Source: Geothrix limicola
GTDB taxonomy: Bacteria; Acidobacteriota; Holophagae; Holophagales; Holophagaceae
Assembly: GCF_030268085.1 (NCBI RefSeq)
Contig: NZ_BSDE01000001.1
Span: 1 to 64,000 of the forward strand
Length of the DNA: 64,000 bases
Direction of reading: 5' to 3'
The translations under genes were made by a program, and so were the position numbers. This document shows, one piece after another, positions 24,940 to 35,231 of this stretch. Position 1 is the stretch's first letter. Every line of letters starts with the position of its first letter. The notes under the pieces are model-generated. The model did not search any database. It saw only the letters and a list, made by a program, of their open reading frames with translations, and was not told the DNA's origin.

Positions 24940-26165
24940 TGATCGGACTGCTGTTCGCCCTGCCATTCCTCACCTACCTGGGTTGGCTCGTCTGGGCCCT
25001 GGTGGCCTACCCGATTCCCCTGAGCTACAACCTTCGCTCGCTCTGGCAGCGCAAGGTCTCCACCCTCAGCACGGCCGCGGCCATCGCGCTGGTGGTGGGC
25101 ATCTTCGTCGTGGTGCTCAGCCTGGCCCAGGGGCTGTCCGTGGCCTTCGTCAGCAGCGGCCGCGCGGACCAGGCCCTGGTGCTGCGCCCCAACGCGCGCT
25201 TCGAATTGAACAGCTCCATCGAGCGCGACCGCATGCGCATCCTCAAGGTCCATCCCATGCTCAAGCGGGATGCGGAGGGTCCCATGGCCAGCGCCGAGGT
25301 GGTGGTCGTCAAGCTCTTCCCCATGGCCGACGGTTCGGATACCAACGTGACCATCCGGGGGCTCGAACGCATGGGCCTTACGCTGCGACCCCAGGTGCAT
25401 CTGGTCCAGGGGCGCTGGTTCCGTCCGGGGCTCAGCGAGGTGGTGGTGCCCCGCAAGATGCAGGGCCGTTTTCCGGGCATGGAGATGGGTCGCAGTCTCC
25501 GCATGGGCGGCCGCGACTGGCAGATCGTGGGTGCATTTGACGCCGGCGGCGCCAGCTTCGAGAGCGAAGTCTGGTCCGACGTGAACGACGTGATGCAGGC
25601 CTTCAAGCGCGAATCCTACTCGGTCATGGCGGCCCGTCTGGAGCAGCCGGAGCGACTGGAAGGCTTCGCCAAGGCCGTCGAGGAGGACAAGCGCCTACAG
25701 CTGGAGGTGGTGCGCGAAACGGACTACTTCAAGGAGCTCACCAAGGCCGGCGACCCCATCAAGATCCTGGGCAACCTCATCACGCTCATTCTCACCGGCG
25801 CCGCGATCTTTGCGGCCATGAACACCATGTACGCGGCTGTGGCCGGGCGCACGAAGGAGATCGGCACCCTGCGGGCCCTGGGTTTCCGTCAGCGGGAAAT
25901 CCTGGCCAGCTTCCAGTGGGAGAGCATCTTCCTCTGCGTGAGCGGAGGCTTGCTGGGTTCGGGTCTGGCCCTCTTCGTCAACGGAATCCAAACGGGGACC
26001 ACCAGCTTCGAAACCTTCAGCGATGTCAGCTTCGCCTTCACCATCACTCCGGGGCTCATGGCCCAGGGTGTGGCCTTCAGCCTGGTGATGGGGCTGCTTG
26101 GGGGATTTTTGCCGGCTTGGCGGGCCAGCCGCCTTCCCCTGACTGAGGCGATGAAGGGGGGCTGA
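24939..26165 (+). CDS. FtsX-type ABC permease 2
   Basis: A 408-residue partner with the same layout: N-terminal hydrophobic segments (two close together, 1-28 and 47-68), a periplasmic domain, and three C-terminal helices with AAIFAAMNTMYAAVAGRTKEIGTLRALGFRQREIL. The last helix ends GGFLPAWRASRLPLTEAMKGG, the standard ending of this family. The ATG overlaps the previous stop. Two different permeases imply a heterodimer. The final 54 bases (26116-26169, including the stop) are duplicated at 26359-26412, 243 bases on. Confidence 0.9.
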   Translation: MIGLLFALPFLTYLGWLVWALVAYPIPLSYNLRSLWQRKVSTLSTAAAIALVVGIFVVVLSLAQGLSVAFVSSGRADQALVLRPNARFELNSSIERDRMRILKVHPMLKRDAEGPMASAEVVVVKLFPMADGSDTNVTIRGLERMGLTLRPQVHLVQGRWFRPGLSEVVVPRKMQGRFPGMEMGRSLRMGGRDWQIVGAFDAGGASFESEVWSDVNDVMQAFKRESYSVMAARLEQPERLEGFAKAVEEDKRLQLEVVRETDYFKELTKAGDPIKILGNLITLILTGAAIFAAMNTMYAAVAGRTKEIGTLRALGFRQREILASFQWESIFLCVSGGLLGSGLALFVNGIQTGTTSFETFSDVSFAFTITPGLMAQGVAFSLVMGLLGGFLPAWRASRLPLTEAMKGG

Positions 26166-26412
26166 GGCGGCCAGCCCTGCCGCGCGCTTGCACCTTCGGT
26201 GCTGCGTTTGCGGAAGCCGGCTGACGCTCAGCCCACCGGGTGCCCGGCTCGGAAGTTTGCATGGATTGAGGCCGACCTGGTTGTGATGCTCAGCCCACCG
26301 GGTGCCCGGCTCGGAACGCTGCTTTGGCAGCACCCCTCGCCACCCGGTTGGGCTTCGCCTTGGCGGGCCAGCCGCCTTCCCCTGACCGAGGCAATGAAGG
26401 GGGGCTGAGGCG
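26116..26412 (+). repeat. Direct duplication of the permease 2 3' end (54 bp, two copies) around a repeat block
   Basis: Bases 26116-26169 recur at 26359-26412 with two differences. The 189 bases between them contain no supported gene. They hold two exact 29-base direct repeats (26226-26254 and 26288-26316) and several G+C-rich hairpins such as GCTGC-TTTG-GCAGC near 26318. An open frame through this block ends with the duplicated permease tail but has no ribosome site. Confidence 0.9.
26226..26316 (+). repeat. Two exact 29-bp direct repeats with internal palindrome
   Basis: Copies at 26226-26254 and 26288-26316 both start GCTCAGCCCACCGGG and contain the palindrome CCGGG-TG-CCCGG. The core CAGCCCACCGGG also occurs in the hairpin of the tRNA-end repeat units, which hints at related REP-like sequences. 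Confidence 0.75.
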
Positions 26413-26468
26413 CAAGATCAATCGTTGGGAAAGATCCCCGCCCGCCTTGACGGCCATCACTTTGCGAG

Positions 26469-26485
26469 GCACATTAAAGATGTGC
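26469..26485. promoter_or_regulatory. Inverted repeat before padR, possible PadR operator
   Basis: GCACAT-TAAAG-ATGTGC is a perfect 6-5-6 inverted repeat, 25 bases before the padR start. PadR-type regulators usually bind dyads of this kind at their own promoters, so autoregulation is a reasonable inference. Confidence 0.5.
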
Positions 26486-26510
26486 ATTTTCTCCTAACCC
26501 GGAGGCCCCC

Positions 26511-26837
26511 GTGGACCGTGAACTGTTGAAGGGCAGCACTCCCCTGCTGCTATTGTCCTTGCTCTGCGAGGGGCCCATGTACGGCTACCAGATCATCGAG
26601 ACGGTTCGCCAGCGCACGGGGGGCACCTATACCTTGAAGGAGGGCGCCTTGTATCCGGCCCTCCATAAACTCGAGGCGACCGAGTTCATCGCCTCGTACT
26701 GGGAGACCCAGGAGAACGGGCGGGAGCGGCGCTACTACGCCATCCAGCCGGCGGGCCTGGCCTTCCTGACGGCCAAGAAGAAGGAATGGAACCAGTTCGT
26801 CGACATGGTTCAGGCCTTCGTGGGGCCGAGGGCCTAG
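26511..26837 (+). CDS. PadR-family transcriptional regulator
   Basis: A 108-residue winged-helix protein starting at GTG 26511 behind CGGAGG. The family pattern is complete: LKGSTPLLLLSLLCEGPMYGYQIIETV (helices 1-2), TLKEGALYPALHKLEATEFI (recognition helix and wing) and GRERRYYAIQPAGLAFLTAKKKEWNQFV. PadR proteins repress membrane-stress or transporter genes. It precedes a membrane protein with a PadR-partner N-terminal domain by six bases and follows the MacAB-like operon, so control of either is plausible. An inverted repeat just upstream is a candidate operator. Confidence 0.93.
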   Translation: MDRELLKGSTPLLLLSLLCEGPMYGYQIIETVRQRTGGTYTLKEGALYPALHKLEATEFIASYWETQENGRERRYYAIQPAGLAFLTAKKKEWNQFVDMVQAFVGPRA

Positions 26838-26843
26838 GCACAC

Positions 26844-27602
26844 GTGTCCCGGGCTCTGGAGGCCTATCTCGCCCAGGTGGGTACAGGCCTCAAGGGGCTG
26901 ACCGGGCGACGCCGCGCCACCCTGATCCGGGAACTGGAAGCCCATCTGCGGGATGAGGCCGAGGCCCGGGGGATCGAATCCGAATCGGCCATGGCGGCCA
27001 TGCTTTCGGAAAAGGAACATCCCAGCTTGCTGGCGGAGGAGCTGGCGGCGGGCGAGGGCCAGGATGCCAATCACCGCGGGGGCGCGGCCCTGGCGGCCGG
27101 CATGATCATCGGCCTCGCCACCGGTGGGCACATGTGGTTCGAGGGCTGGCGCTGGTATATCGCCCTGGCCTTCGCTGCCGCCCAGGGCTTGGCCGTGGGC
27201 GCCGGCTACTTCTGGGTGCGCCGCCACTGGCTGCGCCTCGATCCCTGGGCCCGGACCCTGGTGGCCCTCCTCATCACCTCGATCCTGTCCATCCCCCTCG
27301 GGTTCACGACCCACCACGGCTTCAAACCCACCCGGCTGCTCTACGGCGCCTTCACGGGCTTCCTGCTGGAGCGCCACAGCCAGGAGCGGCCCCTCTGGGA
27401 AACGCTCCTCGAACCCATCGTCTTCACGGCCCTCATGTTCATCCTCGAGGCCGGCATCCTGGGCCGGGTCCGGTTCCAGTGGGGGAAGGTGCCCCTGGAG
27501 CTCAGCTTCAACGCCACCATCCTGCTGAGCGTGATGCTGGCCAACCGCTTCAAGCGGATGCTCGCCGAACGCCGGGTGCTGATGCCCCAAGAGCAGGGGT
27601 GA
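26844..27602 (+). CDS. Membrane protein with N-terminal PadR-partner (HAAS/DUF1700-like) domain
   Basis: A 252-residue protein starting at GTG 26844. The first 65 residues form the small helical domain commonly encoded next to padR genes (LEAYLAQVGTGLKGLTGRRRATLIRELEAHLRDEAEARG). Residues about 75-235 contain five or six membrane helices, with a basic C-terminal end (NRFKRMLAERR). The domain is thought to mediate sensing or interaction with PadR; the membrane part is unrecognised. Six bases separate it from padR, so the two form an operon. Confidence 0.75.
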   Translation: MSRALEAYLAQVGTGLKGLTGRRRATLIRELEAHLRDEAEARGIESESAMAAMLSEKEHPSLLAEELAAGEGQDANHRGGAALAAGMIIGLATGGHMWFEGWRWYIALAFAAAQGLAVGAGYFWVRRHWLRLDPWARTLVALLITSILSIPLGFTTHHGFKPTRLLYGAFTGFLLERHSQERPLWETLLEPIVFTALMFILEAGILGRVRFQWGKVPLELSFNATILLSVMLANRFKRMLAERRVLMPQEQG

Positions 27603-27608
27603 ATGCTG

Positions 27609-27676
27609 TCCGGGGGTTCCCCTCGCAACGCACGCGTTGCAAGGACCTAAGGGCGCGCTGCGCGCACACCCCCGGA
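27609..27676. repeat. REPIN-like palindromic element
   Basis: Perfect nine-base inverted ends TCCGGGGGT (27609-27617) and ACCCCCGGA (27668-27676) enclose two further perfect palindromes: GCAACGC-AC-GCGTTGC (27625-27640) and GCGCGC-T-GCGCGC (27653-27665). The first one matches GCAACGC-AT-GCGTTGC at 13036-13051. It lies just after a gene stop, a common site for REP-type elements. Confidence 0.7.
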
Positions 27677-27683
27677 CCCCCAC

Positions 27684-27712
27684 GCCGTATCTCGGCGGAG
27701 CCGGGATACGGC
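27684..27712. repeat. Hairpin in the gap before rpmE
   Basis: GCCGTATC-T-CGGC pairs with GCCG-G-GATACGGC around GGA (stem of 8 plus 4). There is no T run. It may be part of the same intergenic repeat cluster or end transcription from the PadR operon. Confidence 0.5.
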
Positions 27713-27760
27713 TATTCCTCAACAGGCGGCGTGTCTGCTCGGCTGGTCGGGGAATCCCCC

Positions 27761-27789
27761 TTGAGTCAAGGCGGTTCCGGCGCTAGACT
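27761..27789 (+). promoter_or_regulatory. Candidate sigma-70 promoter for rpmE
   Basis: TTGAGT (27761-27766), a 17-base spacer and TAGACT (27784-27789) precede the rpmE ATG by about 75 bases. Good spacing and the position after an intergenic repeat cluster support it. Confidence 0.5.
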
Positions 27790-27863
27790 GGTCGTCTTGC
27801 GTGGACAAGCCGCGTGCAGATACCCCGCTCATGGGGGCATCCGGTCGGTCCCAGGAGGAAGCG

Positions 27864-28112
27864 ATGAAAGAGAACATGCACCCCGAACTTCATGACGTGA
27901 AGGTTCACTGCGCCTGCGGGAACGAGTTCATGACGCGCTCCACCAAGAAGGAGCTGCGCGTGGAAATCTGCTCCAACTGCCACCCCTACTTCACGGGCAA
28001 GCAGCGCCTGATGGATACCGAAGGCCGCGTGGAGAAGTTCAACAAGAAGTACGCGAAGAAGGAAGCCCCTGCCGCCGCCCCCGAGGTTGCTGCCGAGACG
28101 ACCGAAGCCTAG
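27864..28112 (+). CDS. rpmE: 50S ribosomal protein L31 (zinc-binding form)
   Basis: An 82-residue ribosomal protein, start ATG 27864 behind AGGAGGAA. It begins [22 protein letters not shown]. Cys16, Cys18, Cys36 and Cys39 make this the C+ zinc-binding form, and the conserved [27 protein letters not shown] is present. The Ala/Glu/Thr-rich tail of about 17 residues is longer than usual. L31 sits at the subunit interface. A terminator separates it from prfA. Confidence 0.97.
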   Translation: MKENMHPELHDVKVHCACGNEFMTRSTKKELRVEICSNCHPYFTGKQRLMDTEGRVEKFNKKYAKKEAPAAAPEVAAETTEA

Positions 28113-28125
28113 CTCTGCTGTCCCC

Positions 28126-28160
28126 AAGAACGGGCCGATTTCTCGGCCCGTTCTTTTTTT
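28126..28160 (+). terminator. Intrinsic terminator after rpmE
   Basis: A perfect 13-base stem AAGAACGGGCCGA/TCGGCCCGTTCTT with a four-base loop is continued by five more T, 13 bases after the rpmE stop. It should isolate rpmE from prfA, at least in part. Confidence 0.92.
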
Positions 28161-28214
28161 GTGTGCTTCCAATTTCGGCTTGGCCGAAATTGGAAGGTGG
28201 CGAAAAGGTGGATC

Positions 28215-29288
28215 ATGCTCGATCAATTAGAAGCCGTCGATGCCCGCTTCCAGGAAGTGGAGGCGCAGCTGCAGGATCCGGCCGTGGTGTCGGATCCCAA
28301 GCGCCTGCGCGAGCTGACCAAGCTCCGCGCGGAGCTGGAGCCCGTGGTGCTGGCCTTCCAGGCCCAGCGCACGCGGATGAAGCAGCTGGAGGAGGCTGAA
28401 CTCATCCTGGGCGACAAGACCATGGACGCGGACCTGCGTGAGATGGCCGAGATGGAGATCCCGGTTCTGAAGAAGGCCATCGCCGAAGGCGACGCTGAGA
28501 TCAAGCGGCTGCTCATCCCCAAGGATCCCGCCGACGCCAAGAACGTCATCCTCGAAGTGCGCGCGGGCACGGGCGGGGAAGAGGCGGCGCTCTTCGCCGC
28601 GGAACTCTTCCGCATGTACATCCGTTTCGCCGAACGGCGCGGCTTCAAGGTGTCCGTGCTGGACGAGAGCGACGCCGATGCGGGCGGGCTCAAGGAGGCC
28701 ACGGCCGAGATCCAGGGGGACGGCGCCTACAGTCTCTTCCGCTTCGAAAGCGGCGTGCACCGCGTGCAGCGCGTGCCCAAGACCGAGACCCAGGGCCGCA
28801 TCCACACCTCCGCCGCCACCGTGGCCGTCATGCCCGAGGCGGAGGAAGTCGATATCGAGATCCACCAGAAGGACCTGCGCATCGATACCTTCTGTTCCGG
28901 CGGCAAGGGCGGCCAGAGCGTGAACACCACCTATTCCGCCGTGCGCCTCACCCACCTGCCGACTAACACCGTCGTCAGCTGCCAGGATGAGCGCAGCCAG
29001 ATCAAGAACATGGCCAAGGCCATGACCGTGCTGCGCAGCCGCCTGCTACAGAAGGCCCAGGACGAAGCCGACGCGGCCCACTCGGCGCTGCGCAAATCCC
29101 AGGTGGGCAGCGGCGACCGCAGCGAAAAGATCCGCACCTACAACTTCCCCCAGGGCCGCGTCACCGACCACCGCGTGGGCGTCACCATCCACCAGATCGA
29201 CAGCTTCATGTCGGGGCAAATCGAGCCCATCATCGAGCCCCTGCGCGCGGCCTTCGAGGCGGAGCGGCTGCAGTCCATCGAGGCCTGA
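28215..29288 (+). CDS. prfA: Peptide chain release factor 1
   Basis: A 357-residue class I release factor. The peptidyl-tRNA hydrolysis motif Gly232-Gly233-Gln234 lies in SGGKGGQSVNTTYSAVRLTHLPT. The stop-codon recognition region has the Pro-x-Thr tripeptide of RF1 (PKT in RVQRVPKTETQGRIHTSAA), so it reads UAA and UAG. The start ATG at 28215 follows an AAAAGGTGG site. It lies downstream of rpmE as in many bacteria. A methyltransferase gene (prmC), often next in line, is not found here; the following gene is on the opposite strand. Confidence 0.97.
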   Translation: MLDQLEAVDARFQEVEAQLQDPAVVSDPKRLRELTKLRAELEPVVLAFQAQRTRMKQLEEAELILGDKTMDADLREMAEMEIPVLKKAIAEGDAEIKRLLIPKDPADAKNVILEVRAGTGGEEAALFAAELFRMYIRFAERRGFKVSVLDESDADAGGLKEATAEIQGDGAYSLFRFESGVHRVQRVPKTETQGRIHTSAATVAVMPEAEEVDIEIHQKDLRIDTFCSGGKGGQSVNTTYSAVRLTHLPTNTVVSCQDERSQIKNMAKAMTVLRSRLLQKAQDEADAAHSALRKSQVGSGDRSEKIRTYNFPQGRVTDHRVGVTIHQIDSFMSGQIEPIIEPLRAAFEAERLQSIEA

Positions 29289-29309
29289 TTTTTTTCTGCC
29301 GCCAAATGC

Positions 29310-29338
29310 AGAAACGGGGGGCGAAGCCCCCCGTTTCT
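29310..29338. terminator. Hairpin between convergent prfA and lipoprotein genes
   Basis: A perfect 13-base stem AGAAACGGGGGGC/GCCCCCCGTTTCT with loop GAA. No T run lies on either side, but the position between two convergent stops suits a bidirectional transcription end. Confidence 0.6.
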
Positions 29339-29372
29339 GATGTCGATCCGCTTTCAGCGGATCGGCTGAGAC

Positions 29373-30206
29373 CTACTTCTTCAGCGTCACGCGCTCCGGC
29401 GCGCTGAGGCTGAAGGAGACGGGCTTGGTGTTGGAGATGCGGATGACGGTGTCGGCGGTGCCGGCGGCGAGGGCCGTTCCGGCGGCGGCACCGAGGGCGG
29501 CCCCGCCCAGGGCGTGGTCGTTCTTGTGCTTGCTGTCGGCGAGGATGCCGACGAGGGCGCCGAGAGCCGCGCCGCCGCCGATGTACTTGGCGTTGCGCTC
29601 GCCGCGCGCCGTGGCGACGACCACGTGGGTGTCGGTGTCGATGCCGACGCCGGCGACCTCCGTGAGGCGGATGCCGAGGGCGCCCTGGCCATTGCTCAGG
29701 CGGCCCGCGGCCGCGCTCTGGGTGATGACGCCGCGGGCGGAGCTGCCGGCGCTCCAGACGAGCTTGCCGTCCTGCACCACGTCGGAGGCCAGGGTGCCCT
29801 CCCAGGCATCGCCGGCCTGATCCTTTTCGGTGCTCAGTTCCCGGGCCAGGGTGATCTCGAGCTTGGTGCCGACGGGCACTTCCACGACCACGGGCTTGGA
29901 GGTCTCCTTGGGCGCAGGGGCCTGGGCCAGGGTGAGGGCTTCTTGCTTCTTGGTTTCGGCGCGGCGCTTGGCGTCGGCCACCTGCCGTTCGAGGGCCTTG
30001 ACCTGGGACTTGGTGAGGTGCTCCGCATCCTCGCCGGAGAGCTTGCCGGACTTGGCCTCGGCCAGCTGCTGTTCGAGCTGGGCGACCTTGGCGTCGGCGG
30101 CCTTGGCGGCTTCCTCGGCCTGGATGGCGGCCTCACTCTTGCGATTGCAAGCGACGGTCAAGACGAGGGCCGCTGCGAGAGCGGCATGGTAAAAGGCGGG
30201 GCGCAT
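29373..30206 (-). CDS. Lipoprotein with coiled coil and glycine-zipper segment
   Basis: A 277-residue protein starting at the ATG at 30206 behind a near-perfect AGGAGGT. The signal peptide ends in LVLTVAC, a lipobox with the lipidated Cys at about residue 20. Residues about 25-85 are an Ala/Glu/Lys/Gln coiled coil. A beta-rich domain follows (VPVGTKLEITLARELSTEKDQAGDAWEGTL, resembling the conserved segment seen in bacterial surface and tail-like proteins), and then a glycine zipper (GGGAALGALVGILADS, GGAALGAAAGTALAAGT). I infer a cell-envelope lipoprotein; no function is recognised. It is divergent from hrcA with 64 bases between starts. Confidence 0.7.
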   Translation of the reverse strand: MRPAFYHAALAAALVLTVACNRKSEAAIQAEEAAKAADAKVAQLEQQLAEAKSGKLSGEDAEHLTKSQVKALERQVADAKRRAETKKQEALTLAQAPAPKETSKPVVVEVPVGTKLEITLARELSTEKDQAGDAWEGTLASDVVQDGKLVWSAGSSARGVITQSAAAGRLSNGQGALGIRLTEVAGVGIDTDTHVVVATARGERNAKYIGGGAALGALVGILADSKHKNDHALGGAALGAAAGTALAAGTADTVIRISNTKPVSFSLSAPERVTLKK

Positions 30207-30270
30207 GGGGACCTCCTGAAGATCGTTGAGCGTGCCGTATAGTATGGCATCCCCATGTGGGATTCGCGCC

Positions 30271-31320
30271 ATGGCCCAACCCAACCTCAACCCCCGCGGC
30301 GAATCCGTGCTGCGCACCCTCATCGAGACCTATCTCGAGGAGGGGGAGCCTGTGGGTTCGCGGCTGCTGGCCAAGCGGTATCCCGAGTCCCTGTCGAGCG
30401 CCACGATTCGCAGCGTGCTGTCGGATCTGGAGGACGAATCCCTCGTCGCCCAGCCTCACACGTCCGCAGGCCGGATCCCCACGGAGCGCGCCTACCGGTA
30501 CTACGTGGACCGCTGGCTCAAGGGCATGCCGCCGGATCCCGAGGTGGAGGGCCGGCTGTCGTCGACCTTCGAAGGCCTGGACATGGACCCCGAGACCTGG
30601 GCCCGCCACGCCAGCCGAACCCTGGCGGAGGTCATGGGCGGGGTCTGCGTGGCCCTGCCCATGGCCCTCACCCAAAGCCGCCTGGTGCGGCTGGAATTCG
30701 TCTCCGTGGGGCCTGGGCGGCTGGTGGCCATCTGGGTGGGCAGCCTGGGCGAGGTCGAGCATCGCCTGATGGAGAACTTCTGGAACCACTCCCAGGAGGT
30801 GCTCACGGAGCTCGGAAACTACGCCACGGCCCAGTTTGCGGGCCTCACGTTGGCGGAGATGCGATCCCGCCTGCTGGACGCCCTGCGGGTGGGGGTGCAG
30901 GAAGGCGAATCCATCCGCCTCCGGCTCCAGGAGCTGGCGGCCCGCTGGCCGGAGGATCCGGCGGTCGATGACCCGCCCGTGCTCGTCTCGGGCCTGGGCC
31001 AGCTGGGCGGCCTGCCCGAATTCGAAGATGTGGTCCGCTTCCGGGATCTGGTGGCCGCCTTCGAGGAGCACGGGCGCCTGGCCCGCCTCCTGAACGCCTT
31101 TGCGGGCAGGGCCTCGGAAGAAGTGCAGCTGCTGCTGGGAACCGAGAACCCCTACTTCGAGACCTGGCCGCTGGCCACGGCCGTAAGGACGGTGGCCCTC
31201 GGCCCCGCGGGTTTCGTCACCTTCGCCCTGGTGGGCCCGCTTCGCATGGACTACCGACGGGTCATGGGCGGTCTGCAGTGGTGGTCGCGCCAGGTCCACC
31301 GGCGGCGATCTCGGCCCTAA
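30271..31320 (+). CDS. hrcA: Heat-inducible transcription repressor HrcA
   Basis: About 349 residues from the ATG at 30271; another in-frame ATG lies at 30244, and neither has a clear ribosome site. The N-terminal winged helix (ESVLRTLIETYLEEGEPVGSRLLAKRYPESLSSATIRSVLSDLEDESLVAQPHTSAGRIPTERAYRYYVD) is the standard HrcA start, and GAF-like and C-terminal segments (PRMDYRRVMGGLQW-like LRMDYRRV) follow. HrcA normally represses chaperone genes by binding CIRCE. I find no CIRCE sequence near this gene, grpE or dnaK, so its site here may be diverged or elsewhere. It begins the grpE-dnaK-dnaJ cluster. Confidence 0.93.
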   Translation: MAQPNLNPRGESVLRTLIETYLEEGEPVGSRLLAKRYPESLSSATIRSVLSDLEDESLVAQPHTSAGRIPTERAYRYYVDRWLKGMPPDPEVEGRLSSTFEGLDMDPETWARHASRTLAEVMGGVCVALPMALTQSRLVRLEFVSVGPGRLVAIWVGSLGEVEHRLMENFWNHSQEVLTELGNYATAQFAGLTLAEMRSRLLDALRVGVQEGESIRLRLQELAARWPEDPAVDDPPVLVSGLGQLGGLPEFEDVVRFRDLVAAFEEHGRLARLLNAFAGRASEEVQLLLGTENPYFETWPLATAVRTVALGPAGFVTFALVGPLRMDYRRVMGGLQWWSRQVHRRRSRP

Positions 31321-31360
31321 AGCATTCCCGGCGCTTGCGTGACCTGCTTATACTGCTGCG

Positions 31361-32047
31361 ATGCCTACTGATATCCCTGAACATCCGGACGCCAAGCCCC
31401 TCGCTTCCCAAGGTGAGGGCGAAGACCTGGTGGATCTCAACCTCGACGATTCGCTGGAGGGGGACCTCCAGTCCGTGGCCGATGAGGTCGCTTCGGAGTA
31501 CCACACCCAGATCGTGCCGGAGATGGAACTGTCCGATTCGCCCGAGCCCTTCGAGGCTGATGCGCGCGTGAACCTGGAATCGGCCCTGACCGAAGCCGAG
31601 CACCAGATGGAGGATCTCCTCCGCCGCGAAGCCGAGCTGATGGATCAGCAGCGCCGCCTGGCGGCGGACTTCAACAACTTCCGCAACCGCGCCCAGCGGG
31701 ACATCGCTCTGGCGGTGGAGCAGGCGGAGCGCAAGATCCTCCTGGAAATGCTGCCCGTCCTCGACAATTTCGATCGCAGCCTCGGGGCCAGCTACCAGGA
31801 CGTTGAATCCTTCCGGGCCGGCGTCGACCTGATCCGCAAGCAGTTCCTGGAAGCCTTCCGCCGCCTCAACGTGGAGCAACTGCCCCTCCAGGTGGGCGAT
31901 CCCTTCGACGCCCTCAACGCGGAAGCCCTCACGACCTACGCGGATCCGAACCTTCCGGACGGGGCCGTGGCGGCCATCTACGAGCGGGGTTTCAACCTCA
32001 AGGGTCAGCTTCTCCGGGCCGCCCGGGTGGTGGTGAATCGGCTTTGA
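31361..32047 (+). CDS. grpE: Nucleotide exchange factor GrpE
   Basis: A 228-residue co-chaperone that drives ADP release from DnaK. The first 70 residues are acidic and probably disordered, followed by a long coiled coil (ALTEAEHQMEDLLRREAELMDQQRRLAADFNNFRNRAQRDI) and the C-terminal beta domain with GDPFDALNAEAL and VAAIYERGFNLKGQLLRAARVVV, the GrpE signature region. The gap to hrcA is 40 bases and contains TATACT only six bases before the ATG, which would give a leaderless message if used; this is weak evidence. Confidence 0.95.
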   Translation: MPTDIPEHPDAKPLASQGEGEDLVDLNLDDSLEGDLQSVADEVASEYHTQIVPEMELSDSPEPFEADARVNLESALTEAEHQMEDLLRREAELMDQQRRLAADFNNFRNRAQRDIALAVEQAERKILLEMLPVLDNFDRSLGASYQDVESFRAGVDLIRKQFLEAFRRLNVEQLPLQVGDPFDALNAEALTTYADPNLPDGAVAAIYERGFNLKGQLLRAARVVVNRL

Positions 32048-32142
32048 ATTTCGGGAATATCCTAGCCGGCTCTTGTGCTTGTGCTGGATGCGCCGCCGAG
32101 TTGTCGGTACGATGATTCAACGTGATCCCTGGAGTTCAACCC

Positions 32143-34008
<1,866 letters not shown>

Positions 34009-34047
34009 GATTCGGAATCATCGGCTATCCTGAAAGATCAGGATGGG

Positions 34048-35211
34048 ATGATGAAACGCGACTACTACGAAGTGCTCGGCGTCTCCAAGGAGGCCGGGGC
34101 CGATGAACTGAAGAAGGCCTACCGCAAGCTGGCGATGGAACTCCATCCCGACCGCAATCCGGGCAACAAGGAAGCGGAAGAGAAGTTCAAGGAGGCTGCC
34201 GAGGCCTACAGCGTGCTGTCGGACGCCGAAAAGCGGAAGGTCTACGATCAGTTCGGCCACGCGGGCCTAGGCGGCGCGGGCGGCGGCGGCCAGCAGTTCC
34301 AGTTCGACCCGGGCCAGTTCGCGGATTTCGAAGACATCCTCGGCAGCTTCTTCGGCGGCGGCATCTTCGGCGACCTCTTCGGCGGCGGCCGGCGCAAATC
34401 CGGCGGCGAGGAACGGGGCTCCGACCTGCAGTACAACCTCAAGCTCAGCTTCCAGGACGCCATCTTCGGCAAGGACGCGGTGGAGCTGTCCATTCCCCGC
34501 CTCGAAGCCTGCGACACCTGCCACGGCTCCGGCTGCGAAGCCGGCACGCGCGCCGAAACCTGCCCCCAGTGCCGTGGCGCGGGCCAGGTGGCCGTGCGCC
34601 AGGGCTTCTTCCAGATGCTCGCCCCCTGTCCGCGCTGCGAAGGCCGTGGGCGCATCATTCCCAAGCCCTGCAAGAGCTGCCACGGCGAGGGCCGGGTACA
34701 TCGCAAATCCAAGGTCAGCTTCAAGGTCCCCGCGGGCGTGGATCGCGGCACGCGGCTCCGGCTCCAGAACCAGGGCGAGGCCGGCCGCTTCGGCGGCCGC
34801 ACGGGCGACCTCTACGTGGTCTTCGACGTCGAGCAGGATACCCGCTACGAGCGTGATGGGAGCGATCTCCACCGCCGACTGGAAGTCCACTGGCCGTTGC
34901 TGGTGACGGGCGGCACCCTCGAGGTGGAGACGCCCTACGGTCCGGACAAGGTGAAGCTGGCCGCGGGTACCCCTGCGGACCATGTCGTGAAGCTCGTGAA
35001 CGCGGGCGTGCCGCGCCTGCAGGGCAGCGGCCGGGGTGATCTGTATTTGCACCTGCGGGTGGCCGTGCCGAAATCCCTCAGTGCCGAGCAGCGCGAACTG
35101 GTCGAACAGCTCCGCCGCAGCCTGGAAGGCGAATCCGACCCGGCCGAGGATGAAGGCTTCCTCGCCAAGGTATTCGGATCCGAGAAGGGCAAGAAGAAGA
35201 AACGGAAGTAG
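34048..35211 (+). CDS. dnaJ: Chaperone DnaJ (type I Hsp40)
   Basis: A 387-residue co-chaperone. The J domain (1-70) contains the His33-Pro34-Asp35 motif that stimulates DnaK. A Gly/Phe-rich stretch follows (GGGGQQFQF and the [16 protein letters not shown] repeat region). The zinc domain has four CxxCxGxG repeats: [24 protein letters not shown] and CKSCHGEG. The C-terminal peptide-binding domains are followed by a basic KKKKRK end. Two adjacent ATGs (34048, 34051) are possible starts. The gene is 39 bases after dnaK and ends the cluster; the convergent diguanylate cyclase gene follows. Confidence 0.97.
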   Translation: MMKRDYYEVLGVSKEAGADELKKAYRKLAMELHPDRNPGNKEAEEKFKEAAEAYSVLSDAEKRKVYDQFGHAGLGGAGGGGQQFQFDPGQFADFEDILGSFFGGGIFGDLFGGGRRKSGGEERGSDLQYNLKLSFQDAIFGKDAVELSIPRLEACDTCHGSGCEAGTRAETCPQCRGAGQVAVRQGFFQMLAPCPRCEGRGRIIPKPCKSCHGEGRVHRKSKVSFKVPAGVDRGTRLRLQNQGEAGRFGGRTGDLYVVFDVEQDTRYERDGSDLHRRLEVHWPLLVTGGTLEVETPYGPDKVKLAAGTPADHVVKLVNAGVPRLQGSGRGDLYLHLRVAVPKSLSAEQRELVEQLRRSLEGESDPAEDEGFLAKVFGSEKGKKKKRK

Positions 35212-35231
35212 CTCGGGATCTCGTCCCGGGC

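Noticed and set aside
26199-26408. 69-codon frame ending in the duplicated permease tail
   Set aside because: No ribosome site is present, and it passes through direct repeats and hairpins. The similarity to the permease is explained by the 54-base duplication.
30226-30258. Sigma-32-type promoter TTGAGC ... CCCCATGT before hrcA
   Set aside because: The spacing of about 19 bases is longer than the accepted range, and the -35 match is partial.
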